Positions 9,317-18,402 of a stretch of DNA of 64,000 nt are shown here, piece by piece (positions within the stretch are counted from its first letter, which is position 1; each line of letters begins with the position of its first letter). The stretch is from Cardiocondyla obscurior. Taxonomy: Eukaryota; Arthropoda; Insecta; Hymenoptera; Formicidae. Where the stretch lies: contig NC_091865.1 of assembly GCF_019399895.1 (NCBI RefSeq), forward strand, positions 5,585,001 through 5,649,000. The letters are read 5' to 3'. The position numbers and the translations under genes were made by a program. The notes beneath the pieces are model-generated. The model did not search any database and was not told where the DNA came from. It worked only from the letters and a program-made list of their open reading frames with translations.

Positions 9317-10348
9317 ATGGCTCCAATCTTGTGCTCAGAAATTCGAGGACGAATTGTCGGACAGTAGCAGGCGGGAAGATCGGTAGCAGAAATTGCTGCT
9401 GATATTCCTTGCTCTGAACCTACTGTATGACGATGGATACGACGATTTACTGAAGACGGGGATCATGCTTTGCATGATCATCGTACAGAAAATCGTCGTC
9501 CTCGGATTACTACAGCAGAAGAGGACGAGACCATCGTCGCTCGCGTTGTGGATCGTCCTTTTGGCACCGTCCAAGAGGCGATCAACGCAGCGGAAGTTCC
9601 AGTGTCCGCGAGTACCGCCCGGCGACGTTTAAACGAAGCCAGGCTATACTGCTATCGTCCCGCCCACAAAATTCCGTTGACTCCTGGTCATCAGGAACAA
9701 CAGATCGCGTTCGCGTTAAAGAATTTAGCGACGAGCCGTGCGGAGTGGGAATCCACGATATGGACCGATGAAAAGGTCTTCGTATCGTGTGATGACCACA
9801 GGCCACACGTATGGCGTCCAAAAGAGCAACGGTTGAACCCGAATCACGTTGTGCCTCTCCACAGAAGTGGAAGGAAATCGTGTGCGATGTGGGGATGGGT
9901 ATCCGGTACTGCAATCGGAGAATTGGTACACATTCCTGAGAGAATGAACTCGACAGTGTATATTCGCATACTGGAAGAAGTTCTTCTTCCTTCAGTACGC
10001 GCAATATACCCTGAAGAGGATATGCCAATTATCCGATTAGTGCAGGATAATTCCGCTGTCCATACGTCACGTGAAACACAAGCGTGGTTCCGGGATCATC
10101 CCGAGATTCTCTTGATCGACTGGCCAGCTCGTTCGCCCGATTTGAATTTAATAGAGAACGTTTGGGCGCAAATGGTTCAGCGATGGGAAGCACAAAGGGA
10201 TAGGACGATAGCAGCATTGGTCGACCATGCGAAGAAAGTTTGGGAAGGACTTCGGTTCCAACCAGACTTTCTCGCAAACTTGATTGATTCGATTCCTAAT
10301 CGTCTCAATCAAGTGATCGACCGGTCCGGATACTGGACGGATTATTGA
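9317..10348 (+). pseudogene. Tc1/mariner-superfamily transposase (DD35E) with two stops
   Basis: The ATG at 9317 begins MAPILCSEIRGRIVGQ, the start of a paired helix-turn-helix DNA-binding domain (VAEIAADIPCSEPTV, then a RWIRRF-type second half). The catalytic triad is visible: WTDEKVF (first Asp), VQDNSAVHTS (second Asp) and SPDLNLIENVW (Glu). Counting residues between the second Asp and the Glu gives 35, so DD35E. The enzyme would cut and paste the element at TA sites. TAG at 9365-9367 and TGA at 9428-9430 lie in the DNA-binding domain; from 9431 the frame is open to the end. A downstream ATG at 9470 would give only the catalytic half. Confidence 0.9.
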
Positions 10349-10437
10349 GGTCTTCCTCCGCAGCTTCGCCCACGAACGGCCCTTTTCAGGGCCGACAAAT
10401 ATTTACGATTGATCGGCCTACTCAGGGGATATCAAAT

Positions 10438-10550
10438 TGTCTTTTTCAAGACATAAAAAATTCAAACTGTCTTTTTCAAGACAACATTAAAAGTATTACT
10501 TGTCTTTTTCAAGACAGCGACCAAAATTATAAATTGTCTTTTTCAAGACA
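10438..10550. repeat. Four copies of the palindrome TGTCTTTTTCAAGACA
   Basis: Identical 16-base units at 10438, 10468, 10501 and 10535 (spacing 30, 33 and 34). Each has 6-base inverted arms (tgtctt/aagaca) around ttc-like centres. They lie between the transposase stop and the right terminal repeat, and the DNA between them differs from copy to copy. Confidence 0.85.
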
Positions 10551-10652
10551 AGATTGAATTAAAAATATTAATTTTATTAATAAAACATATTTTTTTTTCA
10601 GGGATAAGATTCTAAAAATTTGTTATATCGGCGCTTCGCGGCTTCGCGGCAC

Positions 10653-10727
10653 ACGTGCGCGCACGCCGCCGTCGGCGCAGACCGGAGAGACTAGTGTACC
10701 GCCAAACGCTATCTCTGGTGGCCCGTG
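10653..10727 (-). repeat. Tc1-family terminal inverted repeat, right
   Basis: Reads cacgggccaccagagatagcg on the minus strand from 10727 inward, matching the left end. Confidence 0.85.
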
Positions 10728-11333
10728 TACGAGAAATTGTGAACTCTTTCAAACAAGTAATTTACAAGAATGGTATAACTCACATGTCATTGAGCCCATT
10801 CTTGCATCTTTAGATGAGTTTCAAGAACGTGATAGCGGTTGGGCATTATCAGGCATACAAAATTTAATCGTAAATGTAAATAAATACAATCCATTGCATG
10901 CTGGGTGTTATATTAAATTACCTCGAGAAATTGAAAAGAAACGAGCAATAATCAATGTGAAATCTACAGATAATGCTTGTTTTGCATGGGCAGTTGTGGC
11001 CGCTCTATATCCAGCTAACGCGCATACTGAACGATTAACATCGTATCCGCATTATACAACAGTATTAAATCTTCAAGGTATTGAATTTCCAGTAACTTTA
11101 AAACAAATAAAAAAATTTGAGAACTTAAATAATATTTCAATTAATGTATATGGTATTGAAAATAAGCAAATTTTACCATTACAACTCGCTGATAAAAAGA
11201 GGAAGAAGCATATACATTTGTTATATACACAAGAATGCAATGCTATTGGACATTTTTCTCTGATAAAAAATTTATCTCGCCTCATCAGTTCACAGCTAAG
11301 CAAGACGAAACACAAAAAATACTTTTGCGACCG

Positions 11334-11410
11334 GTAAATATCATCATAATTTTATGTTATAACATTTTACATTATTTAATAGTATATTAATATACTTTTA
11401 TTATTTTTAG
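11334..11410 (+). other. Spliceosomal intron in the Polinton polymerase gene
   Basis: Starts gtaaat and ends tttttag. Splicing joins two frames that differ in phase and rebuilds a Cys/His-containing motif across the junction; unspliced, the frame stops at once. The size is normal for an insect intron. Confidence 0.75.
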
Positions 11411-14034
11411 ATGTCTGCACTATTTTGGTACCAATGAAAGATTGAAAACCCACAGTGTGGACTGTGGAAAAATTAATAATTGTGCAATTATACTACCAAG
11501 TGAAGATGACAAATGGCTAAGTTTTAGTAATTATAACAGGAAGGAACGGATGCCATTTGTTGTATACGCCGATCTCGAATGTACTCTGGAAAAGATGAAT
11601 GTTAATCCCACAACATCTACATATGCGCAGATCATCATAAGGTATTTAGTATAGGATACTATGTATGCTGTTCATATGACGACTCTTTATCAATGTATCG
11701 ATTTCATCGTGATAATAACTGTGTCACATGGTTTGCTGAAGAACTTAGAAATTTAGCCCACAATGTAAGGATGATTTTATCTAATCCTAAACCAATGATA
11801 GGTTTTACGCAGGACAAGCGAGAAGAATTTAAAAAAGCTAAACATTGTCACATATGTGAAAAGCCGTTTGCAATCGATGATACGCGAGTGCGTGATCACT
11901 GTCATTTAACCGGTCGATACAGAGGACCTGCACATCAAGATTGTAATATAAATTATATGGATTCAAATTGTATTTCCACAGTTTTCCACAATTTATCAGG
12001 TTATGACGCACATTTTATTATTAAAGAAATAGCTACAGCTTATGAGGGAAGTGTAGAGTTACTTCCTATCACAAAAAAAATATATATATCGTTTACAAAA
12101 AATGTTAAAAGCACTAATGATGATAGAAATAATTGCATAAAATTACGATTTATTGACTCATTCAAGTTTTTAAATACCAGTTTAGAAAAATTAGCTTCTT
12201 TTCTAGGTAAAGATAAATTACGAGTGTCGCGGCGCGAATTTTCTAATTTAATTAATGAAAATTTTGATTTGCTTACACGTAAAGGTATCTTCCCCTATGA
12301 ATACATTGATTCCGTTGAAAAGTTGGAAGATTCATATTTACCACCGCGAGAATCGTTTTATAGTTCATTGACAGGTGAAATAGTATCTGAGAGTGATTAT
12401 GCACACGCTGTTGATATCTGGCAGCGGTTCTCAATTAAAACGCTTGGCGAGTATAGTGATTTATAATTAGAAACCGATGTTTTGTTGTTGGCTGATATAT
12501 TTGAGAATTTTAGAGACAGCTGTATATTGAGTTATAAACTTGATCCAGCGTATTATTACACTCTACCAGGTTTTACGTGGGACGCGATGTTAAAACATAC
12601 AGATATTAAATTCGAACTTCTTACTGATGTTGACATGGTTATGTTCATTGAGCGTGGTATACGTGGGGGCTTAAGCCAATGCTCTAGTAGATATGCTTGC
12701 GCCAATAATAAATATATGCAATCACATGATTCAACGAAACCATCAACGTATTTGATGTATTATGATATTAATAATTTATATGGGTGGGCGATGTGTCAAC
12801 CACTACCATATGCTGAATTTCAATGGGTTGACAACGCGTCCACTTTCAATGTGATGGGCGTTCCATTAGATTCGTCAGATGGTTACATTCTCGAGGTTGA
12901 TTTAGAGTATCCGCAACATTTGCATGATGCGCACATTGACTTACCGTTCTGCCCAACGCGTGATAAGCCGCTTGGCAAGCGTCAGGACAAGCTCCTAGCA
13001 ACCTTGTGTGATAAGAAACGTTACATCATTCATTATCGCAACTTGTAGCAATGTGCTCGTCACGGTCTTCGCATTACAAAAATACATCGCGTATTACAAT
13101 TCAAGCAATCTCCATGGCTTAAAGCGTATATAGAACTAAATACAAAATTTAGAACGATTGCTAAAAATGACTTTGAAAAAAATTTATACAAATTAATGAA
13201 CAATGCAGTATTTGGCAAAACCATGGAAAATGTTCGTAATCATGTTGACGTTAAGCTTATAACACATTGGGAAGGTAGATTTGGTGCCGAGGCAATGATT
13301 TCAAAACCAAATTTTCACAGTCGCAGTGTCTTTGCTGAGAATCTGGTTGCGATTGAAATGCGCAAACTTGAGGTAAAATTTAACAAACCAATCTACGTTG
13401 GCATGTGTATTCTCGACATATCTAAAACATGTTTATATGAATTTCACCATGAGTATATGCGACCGTTATATCACGACCAATGTAAAATTATGTACACTGA
13501 TACAGATAGTCTCATATACCACATTGAGTGTGAAGACGTTTACGAAAATATGAAACGCGACATTAATAAATTTGATACGAGTGATTATACATCTGACAAT
13601 GTTTATGGTCTTTCACTTGTCAATAAAAAAGTACCAGGTTTAATGAAAGATGAAAACAATGGTGCGATTATGATGGAATTTGTTGGACTTAGAGCAAAAA
13701 TGTATGCATTGCGAGTTAATGGTAAAAAAAATATAAAAAAAGTTAAAGGTGTTAAGAGTAATGTTGTCGCGAAGAAGATAACGTTTGACGATTACACGCG
13801 ATGCTTACATGAGGAAATAGAAATGACTCGTCAGCAGACGTGTATACGATCCAAGCTGCATGAAGTGTATACTATACGTGAGGAGAAAACTGCTCTAAGT
13901 CCATATGATGATAAGCGATATATTGTTTCCGGTTCCATAAAAACTTTACCATGGGGACATTATAACATACCATTGTAAAATATATAAATAAATACTTCAT
14001 GTTTCCATTAATTTTTATTTAAATAAAAAAATTT

Positions 14035-14973
14035 TTATAAAACATTATTTTTGTGTATCCATGAATTGTGTGAATTATCAAATCCTAACCATTTTACATA
14101 AACTTTATTTCCACGTTTTCGCAGCACTTTTTCAACGAGGTATACGTCGCGATTTTTTACTTTGAGTAATTCATATTCATAGAATCCTCCAGCGACGTGT
14201 TTTCCATAAGAATTCTCCAACAAGTACGTTGTGGGATTAGTTTTCTGCACTTTGATGATTTTAAATACTTCGGTAGTCCAATTCGGTGTATAACCTTTTT
14301 CAAATAATGTTTTGAACTTGTTTATGCGTACTAAATCATCCACTTTAAATCGCGCTGGAGTTGCGATCTTTATACGGCTGTACACCGTTGCCAAGAGTTT
14401 TTTCGCGTTTTCTGGAGTAACGTCGATAGGTTGCATGCCGATAGTTCGATGTCTTCGCATGTTATAATCCAAAACAAGCTGTTGCAGTGAATCGATCTAT
14501 TTATAATTTCCATTGAGCGTAAACATTTTCCACATATCATTTTTAAGCGTTCGGTCAAACCGCTCGACAACTGACGCTTTCATTATGGAGTATGTGGAAT
14601 AGTGATTAATACCATATTTCTTTAACAAATTCTGCACATTTCCATTATAAAATTCTTTACCCTTGTCAGTTTGAAGATTATTTGGGCATCTTACATTATC
14701 TTGAAGTATCTTTGCAATCACCATGGCGACTTCAATACCGCTCTTCGTCTTCAATGGCATTGCCCATGCGTGCTTACTCAGCACATCGATAATTGTTAGT
14801 ATGTAGTGGTAGCCTTTGTTGGCATATGTATATGGGCGCATCTCAACCAAATCAGCTTGCCATAAGTCATCATATCCTCGCACTATGACATGCCTCCGAA
14901 GAAAATTTCTTCTCGCTGGAGTATGCAATTCGTTTATCAACTGCCGCTTCTCAGAGCTTATTTTTTCAGACAT
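14035..14973 (-). pseudogene. int: Retroviral-type integrase with chromodomain (Polinton), one stop
   Basis: It would insert the Polinton DNA. The catalytic core shows WQADLVEM (Asp), LQTDKGKEF (Asp) and ASVVERFDRTLKN (Glu). A beta-barrel-like region follows, and a C-terminal chromodomain (DVYLVEKVLRKRGNKVYVKW). A TAG at 14494-14496 falls between the core and the C-terminal part, in the same frame. The start chosen is the Met at 14971-14973; an N-terminal zinc-binding HHCC region is not seen, as is usual for Polinton integrases with short N-termini. It converges with PolB and is followed upstream by the fibre-like gene on the same strand. Confidence 0.92.
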
Positions 14974-15049
14974 GTTAGAGCTTTGAGATTCACTGCACTA
15001 TTAATTCTGCGATAATGATAATGGCAACGGTAACGGCAACGGCAGCTGT

Positions 15050-15448
15050 TTAGTTCTGTTCACCGCGAATAAATTTATTACGAAGCGTGTTTACCACAAC
15101 CTGCAGACTACTCTGTAGTATTTCTATTTTCTTATTCAGCTCATCTAGTTGATCTTTTAAAATGCTAACATTCTGTTGAACATATCGCTTATTGGCCGCA
15201 TCGGTATCATCCGTAGGTTCCGCCACACGTATAATTTTACGCGATCTCGCATCATAATCGGTGGATATTGTACAAAGAGCGTTATCACGAACAAAATTTC
15301 TAACTAATGCATTATATTGATAATAATCGACACCACTTCCTTCTCCTTCTCCACCAAGCAATGCTCCAAACTTGTTGATCGGCGTTTCAATGTTAAATGA
15401 GTGAATTACATATGCATACTTCAATTTATGATAAGTCCAGCCTTGCAA
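15050..15448 (-). CDS. Fibre/stalk-like coiled-coil protein of the Polinton, 132 aa
   Basis: The frame is open. It has an N-terminal part with FNIETPINKFGALLGG and GSGVDYYQYNALVRNFVRDNAL. A motif DTDAANKRYV follows, resembling the ANK(R/K)YV element of many phage tail-fibre and stalk proteins (family knowledge). The C-terminal 45 residues form a heptad-like coiled coil (SILKDQLDELNKKIEILQSS). The start overlaps the end of the next upstream gene by 28 bases; a start nearer FNIET is also possible. I infer a trimeric virion surface or structural protein. This is a shape-based guess, not a homology call. Confidence 0.5.
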   Translation of the reverse strand: MQGWTYHKLKYAYVIHSFNIETPINKFGALLGGEGEGSGVDYYQYNALVRNFVRDNALCTISTDYDARSRKIIRVAEPTDDTDAANKRYVQQNVSILKDQLDELNKKIEILQSSLQVVVNTLRNKFIRGEQN

Positions 15449-16518
15449 AGTTCTTCAATAATTGATAAAATCTCGTTATCGTGAGCGTTATGGCCTGCAT
15501 GACGTGAAGCTTCGAGTAATCGAAGTCGATCCACAAGCTCGTTTGGATCGTTCCAATGAATGTAATCAATTTTGTTATCATTTAATATCACAGTGCTCGG
15601 CATGCCTTGTCCAACTTTTTTATCCAATAATAGAGCGATTATACTTTTGTACTTGTGACCTTTGTTACTCTTTACTTGATTTTGATCACTGTAATCACGT
15701 TTATGAGCGTTTGTTGACAAAAGTATACTTTTATAATACTGTTTATCAATATCCGTGTAACTGCTTTCATTGGGAAATTTCATAAAAATTAATTCGTAAA
15801 GTCCTACCGTCCCAGGATACTTTTTACCATCTATGAATATATCATCGTTTTTATTTAACTCAATACGTTTGCTACCAATCATAGTTCCACTATCGTTGAA
15901 ATATACTCCATAAACGCTATCGATGTTAACAGATTTTTTGCCACTCAGTACAGCACCTAGATATTTCTGCCCTAATGGCCCATAATGAGTCTGAAGAATT
16001 TTTCAACCATCAGCTGTTTGTAACTGTTGTCGAATAGATGTTACCAGCTGTTCAGTATCCGCGGAATTAAAAATTTTATCGATGGAATTAGCGTGTGAAA
16101 ATTCACGTGATAAATTTCGCTGACCCACAGTTTTAGATGTCTCGTTTAATGTATGTAGATCGGTGATTGATCGTTTCAACATTGATTTAATTGGAGTCGA
16201 TACCATTATTGAAGATGTTACGTTTACACGTTTTGGAGTTGATGTCGTTATTGAAGATGTTGCGTTTACACGTTTCCGTTTTAGTGCCGATCTGTTATAT
16301 TCTTTTTCTTCAGATAATGATATCGGTGATGCAGAGATTGACCGCATATGTTTTGGTGTTGACACTTCTTCTCCAGAGTAATACAGTTCATTCTTCGGTA
16401 TAACTGATTCGGCTTCGTTGTTTACAACGGTGTTTTCCACAATTTGTTTCAAAGGTTCGACGATGGATTTAAAATGCCGCTCCAGTGCGATATCCTCAGC
16501 CATTTTTCCCGTTTCCAT
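15421..16518 (-). pseudogene. Uncharacterised Polinton protein with one stop
   Basis: One frame is read from 16518 to 15421, interrupted by TGA at 16000-16002. The N-terminal part (about 170 aa) is Ser/Thr-rich with repeated TSSI-TSTPKRV units and a helical start (KMAEDIALERHFKSIVEPL). The C-terminal part is well structured: PLGQKYLGAVLSGK, VYGVYFNDSGTMIGSK, YPGTVGLYELIFMKFP and HWNDPNELVDRLRLLEASR. In-frame sequence continues upstream of 16518 to near 16630 (KIAQTSDSIRKKYHA) without a Met, so the true start may be lost. I know this gene type only as a recurrent companion of insect Polinton integrase and ATPase; its function is unknown. Confidence 0.6.
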
Positions 16519-16657
16519 AGCATGATATTTTTTGCGAATTGAATCACTCGTTTGAGCGATTTTCTTTACAATTGTTTCATGATTTTTAAGTTCATTAGTG
16601 GTATTTATATCGAGCGCAATGGTTGTCTAATCGGCGTATAAACAACGACTGATTACA

Positions 16658-17347
16658 TTAAGATACAGCAAAGTCGTTAAATCCCTTTTTATATCGACCA
16701 TTTGAAATGGCGCTGTCCTTGTCAATTACCACAAATCCATACTTTTTTTCCCAACATAGTTGGCACAATTTATTAAAATCTTCAAAAGACATATCAGTGT
16801 TTACATGATCGTTATATACATGTTTCATATTTGTACCATCCTGTTTGAACAGGACCAATAAATTCGTATTATCACGTATAAGATGCTTCGGTATTTTCGC
16901 ATACGTTTGACAAAGATAAAAGCTGTCAACGCTCGCGTGTCGCCCCATCGCAAAGTATTCTCTTACAACATCTTGCTTATCGCATGCTATGTCATCAAGG
17001 ATAAAGATGGAATTCGGAAATGCTTCACTCGGCGGAACAACATCACTGTTATTTGAAAATGTGAAATAACCAATTTCTTCTTTTGGCGTCAATATCTCTT
17101 TTAAATACAGATATTTCGGCTGTTGCAGCGATTTTGAGTATACATAAACATTTTCAAATCGTAGCCCATGTGGACTTTCTAGCAGGCTTATCAGTACGTT
17201 AGTTTTACCACAATTCGATGGACCGCAAATGATAGCTCGAATAGAGCTCGGTAGCATGTTTCCGTGCCTGCGTATCTCACGCTCACTTATTAACTCATCG
17301 TCGAAATTCACCACCTTAATTGGTGGCGCTTGCTGTATGAACCGCAT
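16658..17347 (-). CDS. FtsK/HerA-type genome-packaging ATPase of the Polinton, 229 aa
   Basis: The frame is intact. Walker A is GPSNCGKTN at residues 42-50, Walker B is SIFILDDI at 113-120, and a CQTYAKIPK segment follows near 147, fitting the A32-like packaging ATPases of Polintons and related viruses. Its role there is to pump element DNA into capsids. Length is normal for the family. ATG at 17345-17347 is the only start that places the conserved N-terminus in frame. The BEL retrotransposon begins 115 bases upstream, separating this gene from the divergent PLA2 gene that would otherwise lie about 210 bases away. Confidence 0.92.
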   Translation of the reverse strand: MRFIQQAPPIKVVNFDDELISEREIRRHGNMLPSSIRAIICGPSNCGKTNVLISLLESPHGLRFENVYVYSKSLQQPKYLYLKEILTPKEEIGYFTFSNNSDVVPPSEAFPNSIFILDDIACDKQDVVREYFAMGRHASVDSFYLCQTYAKIPKHLIRDNTNLLVLFKQDGTNMKHVYNDHVNTDMSFEDFNKLCQLCWEKKYGFVVIDKDSAISNGRYKKGFNDFAVS

Positions 17348-17462
17348 TCTACTTTCTAAATGAGAACGATATCACTATGACAGGTATATTTATAGCTGCG
17401 TATGCCAATTAAATGTTTAGTATTGAAGATGTTTCTGTTCATGTCGGATGATTTTTACCGAC

Positions 17463-18319
17463 TGTTTGCGCGTCTAAAATTTTCGTTATAAATCGACCAG
17501 AATCGTATCGGCGGTAACGGTACGTCCGTCGTCTTCGCTCTATTTTCTTATGTTCGTCAGTCGCCGCATTCCGTTCGTTGTTTACGTCTACAGGTGAGAT
17601 CCGCTAACGTTGGATTAATCCGGTTTTCACCGGTTATTTCGCCACCTGCTTTGTTTTCATCCTCGCTATTCCGATGATCGAGGGATTATTTCGGCCGAAA
17701 AGCGACCCGTTTTCGCGCGAACCGCTCACTTGTCATTCCGCGGTTCTCACGCTCTCATCGTCGGAATAAAGTCTCACTCGTTGCGATTATTCTCGATCCT
17801 ACGCGATCTATAGATCCTCGGCGATCAGAACATCTCTCGCGATCACCAATTGTCACGAAGCTCGGTTTCTTGTCATCGACTAGTGCACCGACAACAGTGC
17901 AGAGCAGGGTTCGCGATCGCGCCTTTATCCGGCACGCGTGCAAGATTTCCGACGCTCGCGCGCAAGATATCCGCCGATCGGGCGAGTCACAGTCCGCTCA
18001 AGAAGATCTCCGCCGGGAACGCCGGATTCAAGAAGATTTTCCGTCCGTCGTCAGCCTTGCTCTCGCGCTCCACAATCTTGACTATATATATATATCTTTT
18101 TGTATTTCTGTCTCTCCGTGTTTTTTTGGGGTTTTTTTGTAAATATATTGATTTCTAATTGTCGCTGTGGCTCACCACGATTATTACCACGTCTATCTCT
18201 CCTGTGATTGTCGCCGTTCCGCGAAGCACCGCGTCGAGCTCATTGCTGAGCTGTTTTCACTCGCAGCGAAAGAAGCAAGTGCGCTTTTTTTTTTTGAAAT
18301 TAAAACTTCATCGCGCACA
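17463..18319 (+). repeat. BEL/Pao 5' LTR, 857 bp
   Basis: Preceded by ccgac. Contains a TATA-like tatatatata near 18083 and ends tcgcgcaca. Confidence 0.95.
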
Positions 18320-18328
18320 TAAAATTAG

Positions 18329-18346
18329 TGGTCCTTCGAGCCGGAT
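18329..18346 (+). other. BEL primer-binding site, tRNA-Tyr type
   Basis: tggtccttcgagccggat is complementary to the 3' end of metazoan tRNA-Tyr including CCA. It starts 9 bases after the LTR. Confidence 0.75.
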
Positions 18347-18402
18347 TCGACGCGTGTGCTGGTTTCCCGTCTTGTTTCTCGGGAGCACTCAAGTCTGTCA
18401 TC

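Larger units (their letters stand above)
8471..10727 (+). mobile_element. Tc1/mariner-superfamily DNA transposon inserted in PolB
   Basis: About 75-bp inverted repeats at both ends (start cacggaccaccagagatagcg) are flanked by TA at 8469-8470 and 10728-10729. It holds one transposase reading frame (9317-10348). The two ends differ at roughly one base in seven, and the transposase has two stops, so the copy is inactive. At 8798-8853 a block gtctgttctttccg(c/t)atacacc is duplicated in tandem. Confidence 0.92.
7993..13978 (+). pseudogene. polB: Protein-primed DNA polymerase B of the Polinton, interrupted
   Basis: It would replicate the element from protein-primed ends. Exon 1 starts at ATG 7993, is split by a Tc1-family insertion (8471-10727) that leaves the frame intact if removed, and ends at 11333. 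A 77-bp GT-AG intron (11334-11410) splits a Cys/His motif (FCDRC ... HSVDC). Exonuclease motifs are visible as YADLECTLE near 11565 and NLSGYDAHF near 11990. Polymerase motif A is YDINNLYG near 12761, motif B is KLMNNAVFGKT near 13190, and motif C is YTDTDS near 13495. Lesions: a one-base frameshift near 11627, TAA at 12464-12466 and TAG at 13046-13048. The long N-terminal region (7993-10980) is the usual poorly conserved part before the polymerase core. The gene converges on the integrase 57 bases downstream, with AATAAA signals between them. Confidence 0.93.

Noticed and set aside
9582..10277. Minus-strand frames over the transposase
   Set aside because: Shadows of the DD35E transposase frame.
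10438..10550. Regularly spaced identical 16-mers resembling a CRISPR array
   Set aside because: Only four units, palindromic, short spacers, inside a eukaryotic transposon; no cas genes.
17755..18158. Frames in the BEL LTR, duplicated at 24527-24930
   Set aside because: Identical in both LTRs and without domain content.
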